Below are positions 1-8,073 of a stretch of DNA of 64,000 bases, piece after piece. How positions within the stretch are numbered: position 1 is the first letter of the stretch; each line of letters opens with the position of its first letter. A program made the translations under genes and the position numbers. Origin of the DNA: SLHU01 sp009929975. Lineage in GTDB: Bacteria; Bacillota; Clostridia; Saccharofermentanales; UBA5734. The stretch spans positions 1,488,001-1,552,000 of the forward strand of contig JAXGZQ010000001.1 in the NCBI GenBank assembly GCA_040776905.1, written 5' to 3'. The notes beneath the pieces are model-generated. The model saw only the letters and a program-made list of their open reading frames with translations. It did no database searches and was not told the DNA's origin.

Positions 1-386
1 TACTGGATCCGGGATACCTCGCCGGGTTGTTTATCCTGATCGGTCATATCTTCCCGGTTTTTTTCGCGTTCAGGGGAGGTAAAGGCGTCATGCCGGCCCT
101 CGGGATCATTTTGTGGGTGAATCCACTGGCTTTTCTGATCCTGCTGCTGCTGGCGATTCCCGTTTTTCTGCTGTCGCGGACGATGTCGGTCGTTTCTTTG
201 CTCTGTACCGCGCTGCTGCCGGCTGTGACCTGGCTGCTCGCGTACTGGCGCAGCCAGAAGCCATTGTACTCCGTCATGATCACCTGTGTTTACGCTGCGC
301 TTGTGATCTGGTCGCACCGCGACAATATCAGGCGCCTGCTGCACGGTGAAGAGACAAAAATTATTCCTGATGTGAAGAAAAACTGA
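1..386 (+). CDS. plsY: Glycerol-3-phosphate acyltransferase PlsY, 5'-truncated by window edge
   Basis: The reading frame is open from base 3 to the TGA at 384-386, so about 127 C-terminal residues are visible and the true start lies before the window. PlsY is a membrane enzyme that transfers an acyl group from acyl-phosphate to glycerol-3-phosphate, the first step of phospholipid synthesis. The visible part has the family motif GHIFPVFFAFRGGKGV, then three or four hydrophobic segments, then the family-typical C-terminal WSHRDNIRRLLHGEE. Family length is about 200 residues, so roughly the last 60 percent is here. It converges on the DUF1295 gene 10 bp downstream. The identification is firm; the N-terminus cannot be judged. 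Confidence 0.93.
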   Translation, partial: LDPGYLAGLFILIGHIFPVFFAFRGGKGVMPALGIILWVNPLAFLILLLLAIPVFLLSRTMSVVSLLCTALLPAVTWLLAYWRSQKPLYSVMITCVYAALVIWSHRDNIRRLLHGEETKIIPDVKKN

Positions 387-414
387 GCCCGCCCGGTCAG
401 GAATGGCTGGGCGG
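376..414 (-). terminator. Possible leftward terminator after the DUF1295 gene
   Basis: On the minus strand CCGCCC (414-409) can pair with GGGCGG (394-389) across a 14-nt loop, and TTTTT follows a few bases later (382-378). It overlaps the end of plsY. There is no T-run in the plus direction. The gap between stem and T-run makes it imperfect. Confidence 0.4.
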
Positions 415-1167
415 CAGAGGGATAAATTTACTCGTTTTTGCCTTGTAGGCTTCCCAGTCCGGCCGGCCGGCATACTTTTTTTCCAGCATGGGAACACCGG
501 ATACAAACAAAAGGAACAGCGTGATCACAACCGGGCTGACCAGCAGCCAGACAAAACGACCGTCGCTGATCCCCATCAGGCAGATGCCCCACCACTGGGT
601 CGCCTCACCGAAGTAATTGGGGTGCCGGCTGTAGCGCCAGAGCCCGTGGGTAATCAGCTTGCCCCTATTAGCCGGATCCGCTTTAAACCGCCTGAGTTGG
701 CTGTCGCCGACTGATTCAAAGACGAAACCGGTCAGCCAGATCAGCAGCCCTGCTGTCGCCAGCCAGTTCCAGCCATCCAGATCTTCCAGATTACGGACGA
801 TAGACGGCATGTTGATGATGAAATTGAGCAGCAGCTGCAGCAGGTAGATCTGAACAAACATACGCAGATAGAATGTGCCGGGGTTCCATTTCCGCCGCAT
901 GTCGGCATAGCGGAAATCCTCAGGCTTGCCCAGATTGCGTTTGGCGAGAAACCAGGTCAGGCGCAGACCCCAGATCATGACCAGGAGCGACATGGCCAGC
1001 GGAACGGAGCCTTCCGGCCGGCCCAGCAGCCAGCTGATCACACTGGTGACCACAAATCCCAGCCCCCAGGCGATATCAACAATGCCGTTGTTTTTCTTGA
1101 GTTGAGCGATGATGAAAGTCAGGACGAAAAAAGCCAGAAGAATCGCGGCTGTCAGCCAATACTGCAT
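397..1167 (-). CDS. DUF1295-family integral membrane protein
   Basis: 256 residues, mostly hydrophobic, with about six or seven membrane segments. Near residues 180-200 it has RYSRHPNYFGEATQWWG, the signature shared by DUF1295, steroid 5-alpha-reductase-like and isoprenylcysteine methyltransferase-like proteins. In that superfamily the Arg-His-Pro-Asn-Tyr stretch lies at the cofactor pocket. The substrate in bacteria is generally unknown, and a redox or methyl-transfer role in lipid metabolism is only inference. The ATG at 1167 has a GAGGGG-type ribosome binding site and overlaps the end of the DAK2-DegV gene by 16 bp, so the two are probably co-transcribed and translationally coupled. Confidence 0.82.
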   Translation of the reverse strand: MQYWLTAAILLAFFVLTFIIAQLKKNNGIVDIAWGLGFVVTSVISWLLGRPEGSVPLAMSLLVMIWGLRLTWFLAKRNLGKPEDFRYADMRRKWNPGTFYLRMFVQIYLLQLLLNFIINMPSIVRNLEDLDGWNWLATAGLLIWLTGFVFESVGDSQLRRFKADPANRGKLITHGLWRYSRHPNYFGEATQWWGICLMGISDGRFVWLLVSPVVITLFLLFVSGVPMLEKKYAGRPDWEAYKAKTSKFIPLPPSHS

Positions 1168-2972
1168 GATGATGACCCCTCATTTTCTTCTTCAAGGTAG
1201 GCGACTGCGACGCTGCCCTTACCGGCGAACAGAGCGACGACCGCGGATATATCGGTGATATACAGCGGCTCACGGCCTGTGATGTTCAACATGTCCTTGC
1301 GCAGCTGTTCCGCGGCATCTGCCGCGTCGGCATGGACGATGACATACTCGCTGATCCGGCGGCGTCTGAGTGTCCGCAGCAGCAGTTTCCGGTTTTTCTT
1401 CACCGAAAACGCGATCCCCTGGATGGTGCCTTTGCCCTCGGCATCAATTGAGACCAGTGGTTTGAAGCGAAGCCGGATCAGCAGGCGGCCGATGCGTTCA
1501 GAAACGCGGCCTGAACGGGCCATCGGCTCAATATCCAGAACACTGACAAAGATTTTCGCTCTGCTCCTCAGCTGCTCGATCGACTCGGCGACCTGCTTCA
1601 GATCCTTACCGGCTTCGATCTGTTCAACGGCCGCGCGGACCAGCAGCCCCTGTGCGCCTGAATTAACTTTCGTATCAATCAGAGCGACGCGCGCGGCATC
1701 CGGACCCAGCTCATCCAGGACCTCATGAAAACGGTCGTAGGTTCCACTCATTTTTGACGAGACCGTCAGGATCAGGAGCGCCTGGTAATGAGCAAGGATC
1801 GGGTGGAGAAAATGACGGATCTGTTCTTTATTCAGCTGGGCGGATGACGCCTGATCAAGATGATCGTAGAGATAAGTCCGGTCAATCGTGACTTTGTCCA
1901 GGTAATTGACGGAGCCGATCAGGACATTGATTGGCAGCTGGAAAACCGTATGTTTGTGGAGATACTCCCGCGGCAGATCAGCGATCGAATCTGTGATACA
2001 GGCGATTTTTGCTTCTGCCGGTCCGGCGAGCAGATTCTGCAGGACCATATCATCCGCTTTCTGTTCCAGAATCCGGCCATGGGCAGCCGCCAGGCGGACC
2101 ACTTCCCATGGTGAGTTGGTATGCAGATGAATGCGCACCAGATCGTCGGTGGATGCCACCAGCAGACAGTCTCCCAGGCTGGACAGGGTTGAACGAAGCC
2201 CAGTCTCATCCAACTGTTTGGTTTCGAGCAGGACTTCAGTACAATAGCGGTAGGGGATATCGGCCGGATCGCTGACAGGGTGCAGGTCCGCGTCAATCCG
2301 GGGCAGAGCAGATGCCGGCATCCGGCTGGGCAGTTCAGTTCGCTTCCCCATCAATGCCTGGACAAAGCCTTCCATGAAATAGTAATAGCCAAGCGCTCCG
2401 GCATCAACCAGGTCGCGCGACTTCAGCTCATTCAGAGAATGGCGGGTTTCTTCCAGCGCGAACCGGATTTTGCCCAGGGCGGTTTCAAACAGGTCAAACG
2501 GGGACAGCGATTTCTGCAGTGACTCCCTGAACTCAACGGACCAGGCACGCATCAGAGTGATGATGGTGCCTTCCACGGCATGTTCCAGCGCGTTGAATGC
2601 TTTCTCATACGCTTCATGAAAACAGGCAGCCAGTTCTGGCAGGGTCAGGGCATCGCTGTCGCGACTGGCCTGATACAATCCGTTGAAGTACTGGGAAAAG
2701 ATCGCGCCGGAATTTCCCCTGGCGCTGATCAGGGCAGAGCGGGCAATATCATGCAGGGTATCACGAACCGTCTCATGAACGGTCGCGTGCGTCAGGATAT
2801 AGTTCATGGTATGGGCCAGATTGCTGCCGGTGTCATAATCAATGACAGGGTACACATTGATCCGGTTCAATTCCTCATGATTGTCCCGGATACTGGCTGC
2901 ACCATGCAGAATGGCCTGGTAGATTCGTTCACTGGTGATCCGGTTCAACGATGCGGCTGCGATATCGGTCAT
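1152..2972 (-). CDS. DAK2 (DhaL-type) kinase domain fused to DegV fatty-acid-binding domain
   Basis: 606 residues. The N-terminal 10-205 is a DhaL/DAK2 domain: a DxDTGSN nucleotide/Mg loop near residue 45 (IDYDTGSN where the family usually has PDGDTGTN), then ARGNSGAIFSQ and DAGALGYYYFMEG. Residues about 235-305 resemble the FakA middle region (STDDLVRIHLHTNSPWEV). Residues about 315-600 are a DegV (FakB-like) fold with ITDSIADLP and TVSSKMSGTYD. In the Fak system FakA phosphorylates a fatty acid held by FakB; here both activities sit on one chain. The ATG at 2972 follows GGAGG and overlaps the DUF2177 stop by 4 bp. The Gly-to-Tyr change in the Asp loop is unusual, but both metal-binding Asp residues remain. 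Confidence 0.9.
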   Translation of the reverse strand: MTDIAAASLNRITSERIYQAILHGAASIRDNHEELNRINVYPVIDYDTGSNLAHTMNYILTHATVHETVRDTLHDIARSALISARGNSGAIFSQYFNGLYQASRDSDALTLPELAACFHEAYEKAFNALEHAVEGTIITLMRAWSVEFRESLQKSLSPFDLFETALGKIRFALEETRHSLNELKSRDLVDAGALGYYYFMEGFVQALMGKRTELPSRMPASALPRIDADLHPVSDPADIPYRYCTEVLLETKQLDETGLRSTLSSLGDCLLVASTDDLVRIHLHTNSPWEVVRLAAAHGRILEQKADDMVLQNLLAGPAEAKIACITDSIADLPREYLHKHTVFQLPINVLIGSVNYLDKVTIDRTYLYDHLDQASSAQLNKEQIRHFLHPILAHYQALLILTVSSKMSGTYDRFHEVLDELGPDAARVALIDTKVNSGAQGLLVRAAVEQIEAGKDLKQVAESIEQLRSRAKIFVSVLDIEPMARSGRVSERIGRLLIRLRFKPLVSIDAEGKGTIQGIAFSVKKNRKLLLRTLRRRRISEYVIVHADAADAAEQLRKDMLNITGREPLYITDISAVVALFAGKGSVAVAYLEEENEGSSSCSIG

Positions 2973-3367
2973 GGGAGCCTCCCGCTGATCCAGGTTGTTA
3001 CAAAACAGGTGGAGCTGGTGATCAATGTGCCCCAGGTCATGTCGATGATGGTCATGGAGACCGGCCAGTCCCTGAGCGTAGCCAGATTGGTCAGGTCATA
3101 GGTCGCGTAGGTGACCAGTCCGAAAAAAGCACCGGCCGCCAGTGCGTAAAGCAGCGACTGCTTTTCCACCGCCGGGTTAATGACAAAAAAGACCATGGCA
3201 ACGATGAAGAGAAGATAGAAAATGATGGCGGCCGGCAGATTGACCTTATCCGCCATCAAATGGCCGATTTTATCTTTATAGAGTTTCCTTGAAATGAACA
3301 GCAGCCAGACCAGGTCAATCAACGTAAAAACAACGAGCGAGATCAACGTGTGCTTGAGAAATGTCAT
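2969..3367 (-). CDS. DUF2177-family small membrane protein
   Basis: 132 residues with four predicted membrane helices. Features typical of DUF2177 are the N-terminal LIDLVWLLFISRKLY, the central AAGAFFGLVTYATYDLTNLATLRDWP and the C-terminal DMTWGTLITSSTCFV. The function of the family is unknown. It overlaps the next gene by 4 bp (ATGA type), which indicates an operon with the DAK2-DegV and DUF1295 genes. That association with fatty-acid and membrane functions hints at a lipid-related role, as inference only. Confidence 0.85.
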   Translation of the reverse strand: MTFLKHTLISLVVFTLIDLVWLLFISRKLYKDKIGHLMADKVNLPAAIIFYLLFIVAMVFFVINPAVEKQSLLYALAAGAFFGLVTYATYDLTNLATLRDWPVSMTIIDMTWGTLITSSTCFVTTWISGRLP

Positions 3368-3572
3368 CGGGTACCTTCTTTCTCTTCCTGCCAGGCAGCA
3401 AGGATGCCGCTGGCGATCACGATATTTGTCCGTTCTGTCTGTCAGATACCCGCGAACACGCTGTCAATCATGTTGTTCTGATGATAGGCTTATTCTAACT
3501 GAATTTGAATGGTTTGCCCACAGATCATCAATGAATGATTGGTTAATAATGAATGATCTGCCGATCAATCCA
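3368..3572. other. Intergenic region with small repeats
   Basis: About 205 bp between two leftward genes. An 8-bp inverted repeat, CAGATCAT (3521-3528) and ATGATCTG (3553-3560), encloses two direct copies of ATGAATGAT (3531-3539 and 3549-3557). It should hold the promoter of the DUF2177 operon and the end of the ABC exporter operon, but no convincing promoter hexamers or T-tract terminator were seen. Confidence 0.4.
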
Positions 3573-4349
3573 TCATGAACCGGTCGACCGGTACCGGTGC
3601 AGTCCGAAACGCCAAAACGCGATGGCCGGAATTCCGAAGAGAAGACTGAGAAGCGGCATCAGCATGTAAAGCCGCGATGTTTCCAGTCCCAGCAGATAAA
3701 GCAGCGGATAATACTGGAAGAGTGCCAGTGGAATGACATAGGTGAGAAAACCGAGGACCGCTTTACCATACACGGCGAACGGATAGCGTCCGAACTCCCG
3801 ACCGCCATCCGTCAGAATATTCATGAATTCCAGACCTTCAATCGTAAAAAATGAGATTGCGGCATAGACCAGGAAAAGGAAGAAAAAGACAAAACTGCCG
3901 CAGATGATCATCAGGCATAATGTGACCACGCGGTCCCAGGTCCAAAGGATCCCGCTGGCCGGGATCGCATAGATAAAAACAACGAGCGCCTGCAGCAGCC
4001 GGCCGATCCGGCTGAATTCAACCTGTGAGGCCAGTACCTGGAAAACGGCTGAACGCGGCCGGACAAGGACACGGTCGAACATGCCGTTGCCGATGAGCTG
4101 CGGGAAGACATCAAAACCGCGGCCGAAGCACTCCGCCAGGGAAAAAGACAACAAAACGACTGCATGGCAGAGCAGGACCTGCGGAAACGTGAATCCGTTG
4201 ACTTCATTAAAGCGCAGGAACATGAACCAGACCCCGAGCAGGGCCGTAAACGACACAAGAAACTGGCCGACCGCGGTCAGGAAAAATGACGTCTTGTACT
4301 GCATCTGGCTTTTCAGGTGCATGGTGAAGAATTTCAGATACAGCCGCAT
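3573..4349 (-). CDS. ABC-2 type exporter permease (COG3694-like)
   Basis: About 258 residues from the ATG at 4349, which follows GGGAGGATGAC and leaves 1 bp to the upstream stop; a longer reading from 4373 lacks a ribosome site. Six hydrophobic segments and the NGMFDRVLVRPRS cytoplasmic stretch match the ABC2_membrane_6 family, where two related permeases and one ATPase form an exporter. The paired permease lies directly upstream and the ATPase upstream of that. The transported substrate (drug, lipid or other amphiphile) cannot be told from the sequence. Confidence 0.86.
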   Translation of the reverse strand: MRLYLKFFTMHLKSQMQYKTSFFLTAVGQFLVSFTALLGVWFMFLRFNEVNGFTFPQVLLCHAVVLLSFSLAECFGRGFDVFPQLIGNGMFDRVLVRPRSAVFQVLASQVEFSRIGRLLQALVVFIYAIPASGILWTWDRVVTLCLMIICGSFVFFFLFLVYAAISFFTIEGLEFMNILTDGGREFGRYPFAVYGKAVLGFLTYVIPLALFQYYPLLYLLGLETSRLYMLMPLLSLLFGIPAIAFWRFGLHRYRSTGS

Positions 4350-4350
4350 G

Positions 4351-5154
4351 TCATCCTCCCTGGACCACAACATGACGCAGCGCCCGGCTCATCAGCCGGC
4401 GTCCGGCCAGAATCAGGATGGTCAGCCAGACAATCTGGAGCAGAATTCCGGTCAGTGCGTCATGTCCCGCGATATGGCCGCTGTAGATGCGCAGCGGCAT
4501 GTTCTGCATGGAAGCAAATGGCAGCCATTCGGTAATGGTTCGAAACGGCTGCGGGAAAAACGGCAGCGGTATGATCGCGCCCGCGAGAAAATCTGCCAAG
4601 ACAGCCGCGATCAGCCGGGTACCGATCGGCGACAGGGTATAGAACGTTGTCACATAAACCAGCATTGAAAACGACACAATGACTCCGAGCCCCAGAAAAA
4701 CCGCGATCAGGAACAGGAGGAACTGGGGCAGACTGGCCGGGAGCGACATGCGGAAAGGTTCAGGCAGAAGGAAGGCGACAAGCAGAATCGGCATGCAGCG
4801 CAGGACCGCTTTGGCCAGACGGTTAGCCGCGGCCTGGCAGAACCAGCGGCTGTACAGGTCGATCGGACGGGCCAGCTCATAGGCAATGCTGCCGCTCAAC
4901 ACAGCATTGAAAATTTCAGGTTCGAAAAACCAGTTCATAAACAGCGCCAGAAATGCCTGCTGCATCCAGATATAGGAGACGGTCTGGGAGAGCGTCATAG
5001 GAAATGAAGATGGATCGACTCGATAAAACGCCTGAAACGTGAGGATTTCCATGAATCCCCAGGCAAATTGAGTCGCGATACCCGCCAGCGCGGCTGTGCG
5101 GTATTGCAGACTGTTGACGAAACGAATCTGGAAAATGGCCAGATACTTCTGCAT
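4351..5154 (-). CDS. ABC-2 type exporter permease (COG4587-like)
   Basis: 267 residues, six hydrophobic segments. Family marks are MNWFFEPEIFNAVLSGSIAYELARPIDLY (here in parts near residues 80-105) and the C-terminal run on to LTILILAGRRLMSRALRHV. It is the second permease of the exporter with the gene at 3573-4349. It starts 15 bp after the ATPase stop, consistent with one operon reading leftward from 6144. Confidence 0.86.
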   Translation of the reverse strand: MQKYLAIFQIRFVNSLQYRTAALAGIATQFAWGFMEILTFQAFYRVDPSSFPMTLSQTVSYIWMQQAFLALFMNWFFEPEIFNAVLSGSIAYELARPIDLYSRWFCQAAANRLAKAVLRCMPILLVAFLLPEPFRMSLPASLPQFLLFLIAVFLGLGVIVSFSMLVYVTTFYTLSPIGTRLIAAVLADFLAGAIIPLPFFPQPFRTITEWLPFASMQNMPLRIYSGHIAGHDALTGILLQIVWLTILILAGRRLMSRALRHVVVQGG

Positions 5155-5169
5155 GTCGCAACCCCGCCT

Positions 5170-6144
5170 TCAGATTTGATAAGAACGGTATAGTTCGGCC
5201 ACCATGTCTTCAGCGCTGATATCAGAGACCGAAAGATCCTGTATCTCGAATTCCGCCGCCAGACGGGCGATGGCATCGGACACCGAGCAGATATCAGGAT
5301 TCAGCTCAATGATGATGCGTCCTTCACGCTGCTCAATGAGCTGCATGCCGGAGCTGATGTCAGGTGCTTTGCCGATGTACTCAATCGTTAGCTTTTTACG
5401 GACTGACGCTCTCTTTTTCAGTTCCTGCAGACTGCCGTCGAGCAGAATCCGTCCCTTGCCGATCAACAGGATCCGTTCAGTCAGGGCTTCAATATCCTGC
5501 ATATCATGCGTTGTCAGGATTACCGTTGTCCCATGTTCGGTATTCAGATTACGGATAAACTGGCGAACCGCGATTTTCGAGACCGCGTCCAGGCCGATGG
5601 TCGGTTCATCGAGAAAGAGAATCTTCGGCTGATGCAGCAGGGAGGCCGCGATTTCGCAGCGCATGCGCTGGCCGAGTGACAGGTTGCGGGTGGGTGTCAT
5701 CAGGATATCAGCCAGACCGAGCAGAGCGACCAGTTCGTCGAGTGTCTTGCGGTATTGCCGTTCGTCAACTTGATAGATATCGCGGATCAGGTCGAAACTG
5801 TCACAGACAGGAACATCCCACCATAGCTGACTGCGCTGGCCAAATACAACACCGATTTCACGGACATGGTCAATCCGGCTCTGCCAGGGAACCCGGCCGG
5901 CGATTTCGCAGATCCCGCTGTCAGGTGTCAGGATGCCGCACATCACCTTGATGGTCGTGCTTTTTCCGGCACCGTTTGGGCCGATATAACCCACCATCTC
6001 ACCGCGGTCAATTGAGAAACTGACATCCTGCAGTGCGTGAATGGTGTCTGATTTTCTTGAGACGAGGGCCTTGACGGCCTGCCCGAAACCAGACTGCCGC
6101 CGTGCTACCCTGAAGGATTTATTGATATTTTCCAATCTGATCAT
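5170..6144 (-). CDS. ABC exporter ATP-binding protein (COG4586-like)
   Basis: 324 residues from the ATG at 6144, chosen because AAGGAA precedes it; a longer frame to 6240 runs through the promoter region. Walker A is GPNGAGKST (about residue 62), the signature is LSLGQRMRCEIA, Walker B is ILFLDEPTIGLD, and the switch His is in TTHDM. The first strand, MIRLENINKSF, fits an ABC N-terminus. A C-terminal domain of about 90 residues after the ATPase core is typical of COG4586. It energises the two permeases downstream. Confidence 0.92.
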   Translation of the reverse strand: MIRLENINKSFRVARRQSGFGQAVKALVSRKSDTIHALQDVSFSIDRGEMVGYIGPNGAGKSTTIKVMCGILTPDSGICEIAGRVPWQSRIDHVREIGVVFGQRSQLWWDVPVCDSFDLIRDIYQVDERQYRKTLDELVALLGLADILMTPTRNLSLGQRMRCEIAASLLHQPKILFLDEPTIGLDAVSKIAVRQFIRNLNTEHGTTVILTTHDMQDIEALTERILLIGKGRILLDGSLQELKKRASVRKKLTIEYIGKAPDISSGMQLIEQREGRIIIELNPDICSVSDAIARLAAEFEIQDLSVSDISAEDMVAELYRSYQI

Positions 6145-6207
6145 ATGGAGATTCCTTCCGCGGCTGCAGTTGAAACGCATCGGCGAATAGTAGAAAACAC
6201 CTCTGTT

Positions 6208-6236
6208 ACTATATACCCGGAGTATGGTTGAATCAA
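6208..6236 (-). promoter_or_regulatory. Promoter of the ABC exporter operon
   Basis: Read leftward: -35 TTGATT (6236-6231), 17-bp spacer, -10 TATAGT (6213-6208), about 64 bp before the ATPase start. Good match to the housekeeping consensus. Confidence 0.6.
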
Positions 6237-6276
6237 GCAAGGATGGTTGAAATGGCAGGGTTTATCGATCAGAACA

Positions 6277-6304
6277 TTGATTTTTCATGATAAAAAACTA
6301 TAAT
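6277..6304 (+). promoter_or_regulatory. Promoter of the BCCT/EamA operon
   Basis: -35 TTGATT (6277-6282), 16-bp A-rich spacer, -10 TATAAT (6299-6304), about 55 bp before the BCCT start. Confidence 0.7.
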
Positions 6305-6317
6305 AGCCCTATTATAG
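6298..6317. promoter_or_regulatory. Perfect inverted repeat over the BCCT -10 box (operator candidate)
   Basis: CTATAATAG (6298-6306), CC, CTATTATAG (6309-6317): 9-bp arms with no mismatch. It covers the -10 hexamer and the expected transcription start, the classical position for a dimeric repressor. The regulator is unknown; the A/T-rich arms could in part reflect the -10 sequence. Confidence 0.5.
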
Positions 6318-6358
6318 AAACGATCAGCTGCCGATGAACAGCACGAAGGAGAACGATC

Positions 6359-8062
6359 TTGTCTGACTCGGAACATCAGCCCCATGAAAAACTGGAGATC
6401 ATTGACGAAGTCTTAAACAAGCCGGATCCGGTCCAGATCAGTGATGCCGCGAAGGCCGCGGAAGAAAAAATGTACAGTCGGAATTTTACGCGCTTCGGGC
6501 TCGACATGAATGTGTTTGTCTCTCTGACAGTCGCTGTGCTGGTCTTATCCTTTGTCGTGTTCACGCTGATCGCGCCTGAGACAGCTGCGAATTTTTTCGC
6601 TGGTATTAATACCGGTATCAATGAGAACTTCAACTGGCTCTACGTGCTGACAATCAACGCGGCATTTTTCTTTCTGATCGTCGTCGGGCTTTCAAAACTG
6701 GGCCGTATCCGCCTCGGAGGCTATACCGCCCGCCCGGAGTACAGCAATCTCGCCTGGTATGCCATGATGTTCAGTGCCGGCATCGGCATCGGTATTTTCT
6801 TTTACGGTGTGGCGGAGCCGATCTACCATCTGAATATCCCGGAAGGACTTCGTTCCGGATCGGTCTATGATAATTTCAAAATCATGTATCTGCATTGGGG
6901 CGGCCATGCCTGGGCAACTTATGGTCTGGTCGCGATCGGCTTGGGTTATTTTACCTATAATAAGGGACTGCCCTTCGCACCGAGATCACTGTTCTATCCA
7001 CTGATTAAAGAACGCATCTATGGTATCTGGGGCGATCTGATTGACTCGATCGCGGTGCTTTCGGTTCTGTTTGGACTGGCGACATCACTGGGCCTTGGCG
7101 CGCAGCAGATCAACTCAGGACTCAACTACCTGTTCGGTGTTCCGTTCAGTCCGGTTGTCCAGGTTATACTGATCGTTACGATCACAACCTTCGCGACCCT
7201 CTCAGTGGTCAGCGGCCTGAACCGTGGAATCAAAATTCTCAGTGAAGCGAATATGGTGGTCAGTGGCCTACTGCTGCTCGGAGTTCTGCTGATCGGACCA
7301 ACTGTTTATATTCTATCGACTTATCTTTCCGGCATGGGACTGTATCTGCGTGAGTTCTTCAGCAGCGCGCTTTACACCGGTGTTGAACCTGACGAGAAAC
7401 TGTGGCAGGCCGGATGGACCGTTTTTTACTGGGCCTGGTGGATTTCCTGGACGCCGTTTGTCGGAACCTTCATTGCCCGGATATCCAAAGGAAGGACGGT
7501 TCGCGAGGTCGCGATCGGAACGATTGTCCTGCCGACGATTATCATTACATCGGCCATGACGATTCTCGGCGCAACGGGAATTCACCTCAATGAACTATTT
7601 GACGGTGTGATTGAACAGGCGATTTCCAGCAATATGTCCACCTCTATTTTCGAGATGTTCAAGTATGTGACATCCAGTTCAGTACTGAGTTTCATTCTTT
7701 CAATCGTCGCGGTTGTCGCGATTGTCATTTTCTTTGTCACCAGCAGTGACTCGGGCTCGCTGGTTGTCAGCAGCCTGACCAGCAGCGGCCGGGATAATCC
7801 TCCGAAAGTACAGAAAATTTTCTGGGCCGCGATGGAAGGAGCCATCGCGCTGTCGGTCCTTTTGATCGGCGGTGAAAAAGCGCTGACAACCATCCAGTCC
7901 GCTGTCATCATCATGGGACTGCCGTTTTCGATCATCCTGATCATGATCATGTTTTCCTTGAATAAGGAACTGCGTGAGAGTTATAAGAAATTCACCTATA
8001 ACCGGACCGTTACACTCAAGCTGATGCTCGAGAAACTGGGCCGAAAGCCGAAGCTGAAGTAA
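6359..8062 (+). CDS. BCCT-family betaine/carnitine/choline transporter
   Basis: 567 residues starting at a TTG (6359-6361) preceded by AAGGAGAAC. About twelve membrane helices after a soluble N-terminal tail of about 50 residues. The Gly-rich sodium and substrate motif is MFSAGIGIGIFFYG (about residue 139) and the Trp box is WAWWISWTPFVG (about residue 357), where aromatic residues bind the trimethylammonium group. Members import glycine betaine, choline or carnitine for osmoprotection or catabolism. The short polar C-terminus ends in KLGRKPKLK, which may be osmosensing as in BetP, by analogy only. An EamA transporter follows 11 bp later. Confidence 0.93.
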   Translation: MSDSEHQPHEKLEIIDEVLNKPDPVQISDAAKAAEEKMYSRNFTRFGLDMNVFVSLTVAVLVLSFVVFTLIAPETAANFFAGINTGINENFNWLYVLTINAAFFFLIVVGLSKLGRIRLGGYTARPEYSNLAWYAMMFSAGIGIGIFFYGVAEPIYHLNIPEGLRSGSVYDNFKIMYLHWGGHAWATYGLVAIGLGYFTYNKGLPFAPRSLFYPLIKERIYGIWGDLIDSIAVLSVLFGLATSLGLGAQQINSGLNYLFGVPFSPVVQVILIVTITTFATLSVVSGLNRGIKILSEANMVVSGLLLLGVLLIGPTVYILSTYLSGMGLYLREFFSSALYTGVEPDEKLWQAGWTVFYWAWWISWTPFVGTFIARISKGRTVREVAIGTIVLPTIIITSAMTILGATGIHLNELFDGVIEQAISSNMSTSIFEMFKYVTSSSVLSFILSIVAVVAIVIFFVTSSDSGSLVVSSLTSSGRDNPPKVQKIFWAAMEGAIALSVLLIGGEKALTTIQSAVIIMGLPFSIILIMIMFSLNKELRESYKKFTYNRTVTLKLMLEKLGRKPKLK

Positions 8063-8073
8063 GGAAACCGGTT

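Noticed and set aside
3521..3560. Mobile-element footprint suggested by the ATGAATGAT repeats
   Set aside because: The repeats are short, A/T-rich and have no associated terminal repeats or gene; chance is the simpler reading.
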